Below, one piece after another: positions 16,159 through 24,377 of a stretch of DNA of 64,000 nt. This DNA is from Pseudosulfitobacter koreensis (GTDB taxonomy: Bacteria; Pseudomonadota; Alphaproteobacteria; Rhodobacterales; Rhodobacteraceae). Position 1 is the first letter of the stretch; every line of letters begins with the position of its first letter. The stretch lies in assembly GCF_024733015.1 (NCBI RefSeq), contig NZ_JANKJG010000012.1, forward strand, positions 62,001 through 126,000. The letters run 5' to 3'. Under the pieces are notes generated by a model. That model did no database searches. It was given only the letters and a program-made list of their open reading frames with translations, and was not told where the DNA came from. A program made the translations under genes and the position numbers.

Positions 16159-17187
16159 ATGAACAAACGGACACTACTGATCGGCGCTGCTGCGGCAGTC
16201 GTCATGTTACCGGGACTGGCCTTCGCGCAAGAAATTACGTTGCGCCTGCACCAGTTTCTGCCCCCGGTCGCCACCGTGCCTGCCAAGATCCTCAAGCCCT
16301 GGGGCGAAGAGATCACGGCCGCATCGGATGGCCGTATCGAGATCCAGCATTTTGACGCGATGGCACTGGGCGGGCGTCCGCCCGAACTGCTTGACCAGGC
16401 GCGCGATGGTGTGGTCGATCTGGCGATGACCGTGGTGGGCTATACCCCCGGACGCTATCCGCGCACCGAAGTGTTTGAACTACCGTTCATGATGAAAGAC
16501 CCCGTCGGCACGTCGCTTGCGTTCTGGGAAATGGTCGAAAGCGACTTTCAGCAAAGCGAGTATCAGGATGTGAAAGTCCTTGGTGCCTGGGTGCATGGCC
16601 CCGGTGTGATTCACACCAAGGACCCGATGACCAAGCTGGAAGACATGCAGGGCAAGACCCTGCGCGGTCCGACCCGTGTGATTAACGATATGCTCTCCGA
16701 GCTGGGTGCCACACCCGTCGGCATGCCGCTGCCCGCCATTCCCGAGGCGCTGTCGAAGGGCGTCGTGAACGGCACCGTGATCCCGTGGGAAGTGACCCCG
16801 TCGATCCGTCTGGCGGAATTGGTCAGCCATCACGCCGAATTTTCCGGTGAAGAGGCGCTTTATACCGCGACCATCGTCCTGGTGATGAACCAGGCCAAAT
16901 ACGACGCGCTGCCGGACGACCTGAAAGCAATCCTGGACGAGAAATCTGGCGCCGCCCTGTCCACATTCGCAGCCGAGGTGATGTTTGAATACGACAAGCC
17001 CGGACGCGACATCGCGGTCGAGGCGGGCAACACGATCACCGTGCTGGACGAAGCCGAAGTGGCCCGCTGGAAGGATGCAGCACAGCCCGTCATCGCGCGC
17101 TGGGTCGCCGAGATGGACGCCAAGGGCATCGACGGTCAGGCTCTGATCGACCAGGCCGAGGGTCTGATCGACAAACACTCCAACTGA
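16159..17187 (+). CDS. TRAP transporter substrate-binding protein, DctP family
   Basis: Protein of 342 residues with a clear Sec signal peptide (MNKRTLLIGAAAAVVMLPG, cut after AFA), so it is periplasmic. The DctP fold shows the conserved LRGPTRVINDML stretch, whose Arg normally pairs with the substrate carboxylate, and the following ATPVGMPLPAIPEAL. The RBS is AGGGAGGAAAC. Aromatic-acid TRAP systems such as TarPQM of Rhodopseudomonas carry hydroxycinnamates; the neighbours suggest a similar ligand here. Confidence 0.92.
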   Translation: MNKRTLLIGAAAAVVMLPGLAFAQEITLRLHQFLPPVATVPAKILKPWGEEITAASDGRIEIQHFDAMALGGRPPELLDQARDGVVDLAMTVVGYTPGRYPRTEVFELPFMMKDPVGTSLAFWEMVESDFQQSEYQDVKVLGAWVHGPGVIHTKDPMTKLEDMQGKTLRGPTRVINDMLSELGATPVGMPLPAIPEALSKGVVNGTVIPWEVTPSIRLAELVSHHAEFSGEEALYTATIVLVMNQAKYDALPDDLKAILDEKSGAALSTFAAEVMFEYDKPGRDIAVEAGNTITVLDEAEVARWKDAAQPVIARWVAEMDAKGIDGQALIDQAEGLIDKHSN

Positions 17188-17248
17188 GGTTGAGCGCGGC
17201 GTGTCCCGTCAACGGGGCACGCCGGTCGCCGCCTGCGGGGCAGCATCA

Positions 17249-17782
17249 ATGTATATGACAGCTTATAGAATAGCCGACGCACTGGCGCGGTGGATGGCGG
17301 TGCTGGCGGGGCTGGTCCTGCTGGTGGTCGTCGGTCTGACCTGTGTCTCCATCGCGGGGCGGGCGCTCTTGCCGCTCAACATCGGGGTCGGCCCGATCAA
17401 GGGCATCTATGACCTGACCGAGATCGGCGTTGGTGCCGCGATCTTCGGCTTTCTGCCGTGGTGCCAATTGCAGCGTAGCCATGCCGCTGTCGATCTGTTC
17501 AAGCCCGCTTACGGCACCACGCTGAACCGCGTACTGGACGTGATCGTCGATCTGGGGATGCTGGCCGTGGCCGTGCTGATCGCGTGGCGGCTGTATCTGG
17601 GGATGGCCGACAAGATGCGCTACGGAGAGACGACATTCATCATGCAACTGCCAGTCTGGTGGGGCTATGCCGCCAGCCTCGTCGGAGCCTTGGGCTTTGC
17701 CCTTGTCGCCCTGTTCTGCCTCACACGATCGCTGCGCGGGTTGACCGGACGTGACGATCCAACCGAGGAACTTGGCGCATGA
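17249..17782 (+). CDS. TRAP transporter small permease, DctQ family
   Basis: About 177 residues from the ATG at 17249; a GTG at 17201 and an ATG at 17255 are alternatives. Four hydrophobic segments are visible, the first near MAVLAGLVLLVVVGLTCVSI and the last near YAASLVGALGFALVALFCL, as expected for DctQ. It forms the membrane complex with DctM. Its stop overlaps the DctM start by 4 bases. Confidence 0.9.
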   Translation: MYMTAYRIADALARWMAVLAGLVLLVVVGLTCVSIAGRALLPLNIGVGPIKGIYDLTEIGVGAAIFGFLPWCQLQRSHAAVDLFKPAYGTTLNRVLDVIVDLGMLAVAVLIAWRLYLGMADKMRYGETTFIMQLPVWWGYAASLVGALGFALVALFCLTRSLRGLTGRDDPTEELGA

Positions 17783-19113
17783 GCAACTTCGAAATGGCCC
17801 TGTGGTCCTTCCCGGTGCTGCTGATTCTGATCTTTATCCGCATCCCGATCGCGCTGGCGATGCTGGCAGTGGGCTTTGGCGGGTCCTATATGGTCATCGG
17901 GTCGCCGATGATGATGATGAACCAACTCAAGACGCTGACCTATGGCACCTTCTCCAACTATTCCTATTCGATCATACCGCTGTTCCTGTTGATGGGGCAG
18001 TTCGCGACCCTGTCGGGCATGTCTGCATCGCTGTTTCGTGCCGCAGAGAGCTTTCTGGGCCATCGGCGCGGCGGTGTCGCAATGTCGGCGATCGGCGCCT
18101 GCGCAGGCTTCGGCGCGATTTGCGGGTCGTCGCTGGCGACGGCGGCCACGATGGGGCAGGTGGCCCTGCCCGAACTGCGCCGCTACGGCTACCCCGGATC
18201 GCTGTCCACCGGCGCGCTGGCGGCGGGAGGCACCTTGGGCATTCTGATCCCGCCCTCAGTCATACTAGTGATTTACGCGATCCTGGCCGAGCAGAACATT
18301 GAAAAGCTGTTCGTCGCTGCCCTGATCCCCGGCATCCTTGCGGCTGCGGGCTATATGATTGCCATTTCGATCTGGGTGCGTATGTCGCCGAATGCCGCAA
18401 CTGTGCGCCCGCGCGTGCCGTGGGCGGAACGGATGGCCGCGCTGGGCAAGGTCTGGCCGGTGCTGACGATCTTTCTGGTGGTCGTGGGCGGTATCTATCT
18501 GGGCATCTTCACCCCGACCGAAGCGGCCGCCGTCGGTGCGGCAGGCACCGGGTTGATCAGCGTCGCGTCGGGGCAGATGTCCTGGGACAAGCTGAAACAG
18601 GCGATCCTGTCCACGGCATCGTCAACCGCGATGATCTTCCTGATCATCCTGGGCGCAGGGCTCTACAACAGCTTTCTCGCACTGACGCAACTGCCGCAAC
18701 TGTCGTCCATCTGGGTGGCCGAGCAGGGGCTGAATCCTTGGCTGGTGCTGACGGCGGTGCTGGTGATGTACCTGGTCTTTGGCTGCATCATGGATTCGCT
18801 GTCGATGGTGCTGCTGACGGTGCCGATCATCTATCCGATCATGGTGGTGCTGGATTTCGGCATGTCGCCCAGCGATTTCGGCCTGTGGTTCGGCATTCTG
18901 GTGCTGATCGTGGTCGAGGTCGGGCTGATCACGCCGCCGGTTGGGATGAACCTGTTCATCATCAACTCGATGGCGCGCGATATTCCTATCGGGCAGACCT
19001 ATCGCGGGGCCATGCCCTTCGTGTTGACCGACGTGATCCGCGTCGTGATCCTGACAGCGTTTCCGGCGGTCACCCTGTCGCTGGTCTGGCTGATCGACTA
19101 TCTGGTGCCCTAG
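17779..19113 (+). CDS. TRAP transporter large permease, DctM family
   Basis: Protein of 444 residues, almost entirely hydrophobic, with about 12 membrane segments. Hallmarks are the LLMGQFATLSG loop, the ICGSSLATAATMGQVALPE motif near residue 115, GTLGILIPPSVILVIYAI, and the mirrored C-terminal VEVGLITPPVGMNLFIINS. It drives Na+-coupled uptake of the ligand delivered by DctP. A strong hairpin terminator follows the stop directly, ending the crotonase-dctPQM unit. Confidence 0.94.
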   Translation: MSNFEMALWSFPVLLILIFIRIPIALAMLAVGFGGSYMVIGSPMMMMNQLKTLTYGTFSNYSYSIIPLFLLMGQFATLSGMSASLFRAAESFLGHRRGGVAMSAIGACAGFGAICGSSLATAATMGQVALPELRRYGYPGSLSTGALAAGGTLGILIPPSVILVIYAILAEQNIEKLFVAALIPGILAAAGYMIAISIWVRMSPNAATVRPRVPWAERMAALGKVWPVLTIFLVVVGGIYLGIFTPTEAAAVGAAGTGLISVASGQMSWDKLKQAILSTASSTAMIFLIILGAGLYNSFLALTQLPQLSSIWVAEQGLNPWLVLTAVLVMYLVFGCIMDSLSMVLLTVPIIYPIMVVLDFGMSPSDFGLWFGILVLIVVEVGLITPPVGMNLFIINSMARDIPIGQTYRGAMPFVLTDVIRVVILTAFPAVTLSLVWLIDYLVP

Positions 19114-19118
19114 AACGC

Positions 19119-19160
19119 AAAACGCCGCGCCTTTGAGATGGCGCGGCGTTTTGGCTTTTT
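19119..19160. terminator. Bidirectional intrinsic terminator
   Basis: Perfect 13-bp stem (AAAACGCCGCGCC / GGCGCGGCGTTTT) with an 8-base loop, followed by GGCTTTTTT. The A-run on the other side makes it work in both directions, between convergent dctM and the CoA ligase gene. Confidence 0.93.
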
Positions 19161-20930
19161 TCAGGCGATGATCACACCGTCTTCACCAGCGTAAAGCCGC
19201 GAAATCAACGCGGTCCGTCCCGCACGCAAGGCGCGCTGGTTGAGCGATCCCTTTTCGGTGATCTCACCCGCGTCGAGGCCCGGCGGCGTGTTCAGCACCA
19301 CGGCGCGCCGGATGCGGCTGGCTGAGCCTGTGGCGTTGGACGCCGCCACGCGCAACCTGTCCTGCAACAGCGCGCTCAGATCGTCAGCATTCATCGCGGC
19401 AGCCTTGTCCGACAGCCAGAGCAAGGCACCCAGTTGCGCCTGATCCTCGCCGACGATCACTGCGTCGCGGATCAACCCGTCCATCGCATCGACCAGCGCC
19501 GCACGCACCGCACCGACGGCGACCCAGGTGCCTGTCGTCAGCTTGAAGTTCTCGGCCAGTCGCCCGTCGAAAAAGAACCCCTTCGAGAAATCATCGGGGT
19601 CGGCGGGGCGCAGGGCGTCGCCAAGGCAATAGAACCCTTCGTCATCGAAGACTTCGGCTGATTTGGCCACATCGCCGTAGTACCCCGGCATGATGCTGGG
19701 GCCTTTCAGGCGCGCCTCAAGTTTGCCCGCGTTGGGCACAAGCTTCAGCGTCAGACCGCGCGCGGGAACGCCGACGTTGCCGGACCGGTCCTGCACATCG
19801 GTGATTGCGAGCGCGAAGGGCGCGGTTTCCGTGGCCCCAAGGCCCGTGGCGAGCAAGACATCGCGCCCCGTGACCTTACGGCCGATGGCAGACAGGCGGT
19901 CCCATGTGCGCTGCGACATGCTGGCCCCGGCGTAGAACAGCATCCCCAGATCTGCAAAGAAGGTCCGCGCAAGGTGGTCGTCCGTCTCCAGCGCCTCGAC
20001 CAGCATGTCGTAGCCGACAGGCACGTTAAAGTACCACGTGCACGAGATGTCGCGCAGATTGCGCAATGTCTCGGCGAACTTGCCGCCTGCCGGGCGGCCA
20101 TCGTCGATATAGTAGGTGCCGCCGTTGGTCAGGACCAGATAGCTGACCTTGTTGCCTGCAGCGGTGTGGTTCCACGGGGCCCAGTCCAGCACCACGGGCG
20201 GCTGGTCGGTCAGGAACCGGTAGCAATCGCGCACCATCGCCTGACTGGAGCAGATCATCGCGTTGGTGTTGATCACGGCCTTTGGCGCGCCGGTAGAGCC
20301 TGAGGTAAAAAGGTATTTGGCCACCGTGTCAGGTGTCAGCGCCGCGCGGGCGGCATCAGCATCGTCGGGGGCATGGTCCAGCAGCGTGTCGAAAGACAAG
20401 GCACCCTCCGCCGGGTCGCGCGCATTGATCACCGCGCGCCCGTCGGCGGCGATTGCGGCCACAGCCCTGGCATAGGCCGCACCATCGTCGGCAAAGACAG
20501 CACCGGGGTTCAGCAGGGCCGCGATCTCGCGAATCTTGCCATGGTCTTCGGACACCAGAGAATAGGCGGTGGCCAGCGGCGCATAGGGCACTCCGACATA
20601 GACTGCCGCCAACCCCAGCAGGGCGTGCTCCAAGCTGTTTTCCGACAGGATCAGCAAAGGCCGGTCGTGACCAAGCCCAAGGTCCAGCAAGGCGGCCCCC
20701 AGCCTGCGCGCCTTGTCGCGCGCTTGGGCGTAGGACACCCGCTGCCAGTCGCCACCATCCTTGCGGCGGGCGATCCAGGTGCGGTCGGGCGCGACCGACG
20801 CCCAATGGTCCAGGTAATCGGCCAGCAGCTGCGGATGCGTCGGCAGCGGCTCTTGCTGGCGCATCAGGATCGTGCCGTCGGCGCGGGTTTCATAGTCGAA
20901 GGTCGGGGCCCAGAAACGCGGCGGGTTCAT
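19161..20930 (-). CDS. Feruloyl-CoA synthase-like acyl-CoA ligase
   Basis: Protein of 589 residues of the adenylate-forming family. The ATP motif YLFTSGSTGAPKAV is near residue 207, then LATGLGATETAPFA, the YCLGDALRP hinge region and FFFDGRLAENFKLTTGTWV, a sequence typical of feruloyl/hydroxycinnamoyl-CoA synthases. The catalytic Lys is probably in GEITEKGSLNQRA near the end. It should activate an aryl-propenoate with ATP and CoA, the first committed step. It is the third gene of marR-SDR-ligase; the 12-base gap to the SDR shows co-transcription. Confidence 0.9.
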   Translation of the reverse strand: MNPPRFWAPTFDYETRADGTILMRQQEPLPTHPQLLADYLDHWASVAPDRTWIARRKDGGDWQRVSYAQARDKARRLGAALLDLGLGHDRPLLILSENSLEHALLGLAAVYVGVPYAPLATAYSLVSEDHGKIREIAALLNPGAVFADDGAAYARAVAAIAADGRAVINARDPAEGALSFDTLLDHAPDDADAARAALTPDTVAKYLFTSGSTGAPKAVINTNAMICSSQAMVRDCYRFLTDQPPVVLDWAPWNHTAAGNKVSYLVLTNGGTYYIDDGRPAGGKFAETLRNLRDISCTWYFNVPVGYDMLVEALETDDHLARTFFADLGMLFYAGASMSQRTWDRLSAIGRKVTGRDVLLATGLGATETAPFALAITDVQDRSGNVGVPARGLTLKLVPNAGKLEARLKGPSIMPGYYGDVAKSAEVFDDEGFYCLGDALRPADPDDFSKGFFFDGRLAENFKLTTGTWVAVGAVRAALVDAMDGLIRDAVIVGEDQAQLGALLWLSDKAAAMNADDLSALLQDRLRVAASNATGSASRIRRAVVLNTPPGLDAGEITEKGSLNQRALRAGRTALISRLYAGEDGVIIA

Positions 20931-20942
20931 GGCCTGCGCCCC

Positions 20943-21710
20943 TTACCGGGGTGCCATGCGGATCGCGCCATCCAGGCGGATGACCTCGCCGTTCAGCATC
21001 GGGTTGTCGAGGATGTGGCACACAAGCTTGGCATATTCCGACGGGTGGCCCAGCCGCGATGGGAACGGCACTTGCTTGCCCAGCGATGCCTGTACGTCCT
21101 GCGGCAGCCCTTCCAACAGCGGGGTCATGAACAGACCGGGGGCGATGGTGCAGACGCGCACGCCCTTGTCGGCCAGATCGCGCGCCATCGGCAGGGTCAT
21201 GCCGACGATGCCGCCCTTGGACGCGGCATATGCCACTTGCCCAACCTGCCCGTCATAGGCCGCGACCGACGCCGTGTTGACGATCACACCGCGTGCGCCG
21301 TCGGGCTCTGTCGGGTCAGAGGCCACCATGCGCGCTGCGACCTGGCTTGCGCAGTTGAACGAGCCGATGAGATTGACGCGGATGGTCTTGTCGAACAGCG
21401 CCGGATCGTGTGCCTCGCCGCGCGATACGGTCTTTGCGGCAGGGCCGATGCCCGCGCAGTTGACCAGAACACGTGGCGTGCCCAGCCCGGCTACGACCGC
21501 ATCCAGACCTGCGGCGACGCTGGCCGGATCGGACACGTCGACGCTGTGGAACATGCCGCCCAATTCGGCGGCTAGCGCATCGCCTGCGTCCTTGTTCAGA
21601 TCGAACAGGGCGACTTTCATGCCGATGTCGGCCAGTGCGCGCGCGGTCGCAGCCCCCAGTCCCGATGCGCCGCCTGTCACGATGGCGACGTTGTCCTTGT
21701 ACATGCTCAT
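20943..21710 (-). CDS. SDR-family dehydrogenase (probable 3-hydroxyacyl-CoA dehydrogenase)
   Basis: Protein of 255 residues, a classical short-chain dehydrogenase. It has the TGGASGLG cofactor motif (residues ~12-19) with an acidic residue after strand 2 (LFDLNKDAG) favouring NAD, NCAGIG, the catalytic Ser in [11 protein letters not shown] and the YAASKGG Tyr/Lys pair. The overall pattern is like 3-hydroxyacyl-CoA dehydrogenase type 2 (HSD17B10-like). In this cluster it fits oxidation of the hydrated aryl-propionyl-CoA to the beta-keto form used by the amidohydrolase. Only 4 bases separate it from the marR stop. Confidence 0.88.
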   Translation of the reverse strand: MSMYKDNVAIVTGGASGLGAATARALADIGMKVALFDLNKDAGDALAAELGGMFHSVDVSDPASVAAGLDAVVAGLGTPRVLVNCAGIGPAAKTVSRGEAHDPALFDKTIRVNLIGSFNCASQVAARMVASDPTEPDGARGVIVNTASVAAYDGQVGQVAYAASKGGIVGMTLPMARDLADKGVRVCTIAPGLFMTPLLEGLPQDVQASLGKQVPFPSRLGHPSEYAKLVCHILDNPMLNGEVIRLDGAIRMAPR

Positions 21711-21714
21711 TTGA

Positions 21715-22185
21715 TCACTCTCCCGTTTCCCTGATCTTTTTCAGCAAATGTAAAAGCTGGTCGCGCTCCCCTGCGTCCAGCGTTTGCAGCATTCTGTCTT
21801 CGTGCGCGTGAACCAATGTCAGCGCTGCCTCATAGGCCTGTACGCCCGCATCGGTCGGCGACAGCGCCTGAACCCGACGGTCCTGCGGCACGGCCACGCG
21901 GCGCAGATAGCCGCGCCCTTCCAGCTCGTCTACGATGGCCACCAGCCCCGAACGCTCGATCCCGAGCCGTCGTGCCAGATCGCTTTGGGTCAGGTTCGGG
22001 GTCTCGACCACAAAAGTCAGCGCCGAGAACACCCGCGGGCTCAGCCCGTGCTCGCCCATGACCGCGCGATAGTCGTTCTGCAAGATTACATAGGCCCGCT
22101 TGAGATTGTATCCCACCAGCGATTCCAGTGCCATTTCGGAAGGCTCTGCCTCCGTGGCGAGGGCTTTTCGTGGCATCCCTGTCAT
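21715..22185 (-). CDS. MarR-family regulator, CouR-like
   Basis: Protein of 156 residues with a MarR winged helix ([20 protein letters not shown], then wing [15 protein letters not shown]). The N-terminal [15 protein letters not shown] resembles the start of CouR/FerR-type regulators, which are released from DNA by hydroxycinnamoyl-CoA. The start at 22185 has a perfect AGGAGG. It is the first gene of the ligase operon and is divergent from the DUF3237 gene. A TAACAATTA motif in the gap, repeated at the amidohydrolase/crotonase promoter, suggests it controls the whole cluster. Confidence 0.88.
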   Translation of the reverse strand: MTGMPRKALATEAEPSEMALESLVGYNLKRAYVILQNDYRAVMGEHGLSPRVFSALTFVVETPNLTQSDLARRLGIERSGLVAIVDELEGRGYLRRVAVPQDRRVQALSPTDAGVQAYEAALTLVHAHEDRMLQTLDAGERDQLLHLLKKIRETGE

Positions 22186-22248
22186 GGCATCCTCCTGGCG
22201 TGTTGGCAGCGCTGACCGATATGGACAACTCGCAGATCGTTTACTAGG

Positions 22249-22259
22249 TTAACAATTAT
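22249..22259. promoter_or_regulatory. Second copy of the TAACAATTA motif, candidate MarR operator
   Basis: TTAACAATTAT lies in the gap between the MarR gene (start 22185) and the DUF3237 gene (start 22281). The 9-mer TAACAATTA is identical to the one at 15270-15278. A site here could control both divergent genes. Confidence 0.5.
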
Positions 22260-22280
22260 CGAATGCGGGAGGCGCTGTCC

Positions 22281-22745
22281 ATGAAATTACTGCAACCGAA
22301 GCTTGAGCACGTCTGCACGCTGGATGTCGAACTGGGTCCGATCCGCGAGATGGGTCAGGGTCGCGCAGGGGCGCGGCGCATCATTCCGATCATCGGTGGC
22401 ACCGTGACGGGCGCACGGCTGAACGGCAAGATCATGAATGTCGGCGCCGACTGGCAGACGATCTTTGGCAGTGGCATGGCCGAGCTGGACACGCGCTATG
22501 CGATGGAAACCGACGACGGGGCGGTGATCGAGATCATCAACTACGGATACCGCGACGGGCCCCCCGAGGTTCTGGCGGCGCTTGGCCGGGGCGAGGCGGT
22601 GCCGCCTGAAGACTACTACATGCGCACCCATGCGCGCCTGGAAACCGGCGATGCGCGCTATGACTGGGTGAACCGCACGCTGTTCGTGGGCACCGGCGCG
22701 CGCAACGCGGCGTCGGTCAGGGTTGCGCTTTACGCGCTGCGCTAG
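22281..22745 (+). CDS. DUF3237 domain-containing protein
   Basis: 154 residues from the ATG at 22281, placed 9 bases after GGGAGG; the earlier in-frame ATG at 22263 has no RBS. The family hallmarks are the N-terminal ELGPIREMGQGRAGARRIIPIIGG, NGKIMNVGADWQ, a TDDGAVIEIINYGYRDG strand pair and the C-terminal DYWVNRTLFVGTG-like segment (here YDWVNRTLFVGTG). This is a small beta-barrel family of unknown biochemistry that often lies near aromatic degradation genes. It shares its promoter gap with the CouR-like gene, so it may take part in the pathway. Confidence 0.87.
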   Translation: MKLLQPKLEHVCTLDVELGPIREMGQGRAGARRIIPIIGGTVTGARLNGKIMNVGADWQTIFGSGMAELDTRYAMETDDGAVIEIINYGYRDGPPEVLAALGRGEAVPPEDYYMRTHARLETGDARYDWVNRTLFVGTGARNAASVRVALYALR

Positions 22746-23272
22746 TCGCGGATTTCGTCGGGGGCCACGCCCCACAGCCGCGATTTGGGTGCCCAGCCGC
22801 GATAGCCCCCGGCCGTCAGCCAGCACCATTCCAGACTGCATTCGCCCAGTCGCGCGATTACGCCGTTTTCCAACACGGCCGAAGTCGGTGCTTCGGGGTC
22901 GGGGCGGGCGTGCAGGGCCAGCATGTCCTGTTCCACGATCACGGTGCGCGTGCCTGACAGCAGCGAATAATGCACCCAGCCGCCCAGACCATCTCGATCT
23001 TCGACGCGCCGCCAGTGGCCGTGCTCTGCGGTGACCTGCAAGGGCATGTCGCGGCGTTTGAACACCCAGTCGATCCGGTGCGTCAGCGAGGGCCCGCGCC
23101 GCACGTTGCCTTCGACGGCCTTCATCGACACAAAGCGCGGCACCGGCAGGTTGGTGACCTGCCCTCTTGCCGCTGCATCATCTGTCGCCTGCGCACCGCT
23201 GCCGATGATCAGCGGCATCAGGAAAGCTGCACAGACCAAACCCGTTTGAATTCTTTTCAGGAATCCTGCCAT
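22742..23272 (-). CDS. Secreted SH3-domain protein
   Basis: 176 residues from the ATG at 23272; the frame opens earlier, but this ATG gives a proper signal peptide (MAGFLKRIQTGLVCAAFLMP, ending GSGAQA). Two bacterial SH3-like modules follow: KAVEGNVRRGPSLTHRIDWVF and, after a linker, MLALHARPDPEAPTSAVLE with WCWLTAGGYRGWAPKSRLWGV. Such periplasmic SH3 proteins bind cell-wall peptides, but this one's target is unknown. Its stop overlaps the DUF3237 stop by 4 bases. Confidence 0.83.
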   Translation of the reverse strand: MAGFLKRIQTGLVCAAFLMPLIIGSGAQATDDAAARGQVTNLPVPRFVSMKAVEGNVRRGPSLTHRIDWVFKRRDMPLQVTAEHGHWRRVEDRDGLGGWVHYSLLSGTRTVIVEQDMLALHARPDPEAPTSAVLENGVIARLGECSLEWCWLTAGGYRGWAPKSRLWGVAPDEIRD

Positions 23273-23370
23273 TGCTGCCTCATATAGTGGGCGCGGGTTC
23301 TTGTGCCTCGCGCTCTCATCGGCCACCATAGCGCGGCGCGATACTGTGCGCCAAGTCCGGGAGGTGCCGA

Positions 23371-24357
23371 ATGGCAAAGGAACGTCTGAGTGTTGTCGTT
23401 ACGCGACGGTTGCCAGAAGCGGTCGAAGCGCGGCTGAGCGAACTTTTTGACACCACATTGCGTGAAGACGACACGCCGATGACACGTGACGAGCTGTCCA
23501 AGGCGATGAAATCTGCGGATGTTCTGGTGCCGACCATCACCGACGAGATCGATGCCTCGCTGATCACGCAGGCGGGCGAACGGCTGAAGCTGATCGCGAA
23601 CTATGGTGCCGGTGTGGACAATATCGACGTGGCCACTGCCCGCCAGCGCGGCGTTCTGGTGTCAAACACGCCCGGCGTGCTGACGGATGACACTGCCGAC
23701 ATGACGATGGGGTTGATTCTGGCCGTGACGCGGCGGATGCCCGAGGGGCTGGCGGCGATGCAGTCGGGCACATGGGAGGGCTGGGCCCCCACCGCGTTCC
23801 TGGGCGGGCGCATCGCGGGCCGTCGTCTGGGCATTCTGGGCATGGGCCGCATCGGTCAGGCCGTGGCGCGCCGTGCCGCTGCCTTCGGGATGCAGGTGCA
23901 TTACCACAACCGCCGTCGTCTGCGCACCGAGATCGAAGATACCCTCCGGGCGACCTACTGGGACAGTCTGGACCAGATGGTCGCGCGCGTGGATGTGCTG
24001 TGCATCAACTGCCCCTCGACGCCGTCGACCTTTCATCTGATGAACGCGCGGCGTTTGAAGCTTATGAAGAAAGATGCCGTGCTGGTGAACACCTCACGCG
24101 GGGAAGTGGTGGACGAGAACGCCATGACGCGGATGCTGCGGGCCGGTGACATCGCCGGTGCGGGGCTGGACGTCTACGAGAACGGCACTGACATCAACCC
24201 GCGCCTGCGCGAGCTGCCCAATGTGGTGCTGTTGCCGCACATGGGGTCGGCGACGCTGGAGAGCCGGTTGGAGATGGGTGAAAAGGTCATCATCAACATC
24301 AAGACCTTCGACGATGGCCACCGTCCGCCGGATCAGGTCGTGCCGTCGATGCTCTGA
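23371..24357 (+). CDS. D-isomer-specific 2-hydroxyacid dehydrogenase
   Basis: Protein of 328 residues. The NAD-binding motif is RLGILGMGRIGQAVARRA (residues ~150-167). The catalytic set of the D-2-hydroxyacid dehydrogenase family is present: Arg in VNTSRGEVVDE, Glu downstream and His in LLPHMGSAT. The substrate loop GAGVDNIDV is close to glyoxylate reductase/formate dehydrogenase-like members. It probably reduces glyoxylate or hydroxypyruvate. It is 20 bases ahead of the gamma-glutamyltransferase gene, so the two are likely co-transcribed with the GlcD-like gene. Confidence 0.9.
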   Translation: MAKERLSVVVTRRLPEAVEARLSELFDTTLREDDTPMTRDELSKAMKSADVLVPTITDEIDASLITQAGERLKLIANYGAGVDNIDVATARQRGVLVSNTPGVLTDDTADMTMGLILAVTRRMPEGLAAMQSGTWEGWAPTAFLGGRIAGRRLGILGMGRIGQAVARRAAAFGMQVHYHNRRRLRTEIEDTLRATYWDSLDQMVARVDVLCINCPSTPSTFHLMNARRLKLMKKDAVLVNTSRGEVVDENAMTRMLRAGDIAGAGLDVYENGTDINPRLRELPNVVLLPHMGSATLESRLEMGEKVIINIKTFDDGHRPPDQVVPSML

Positions 24358-24377
24358 CGGATCTCGAGGGGGGACAG

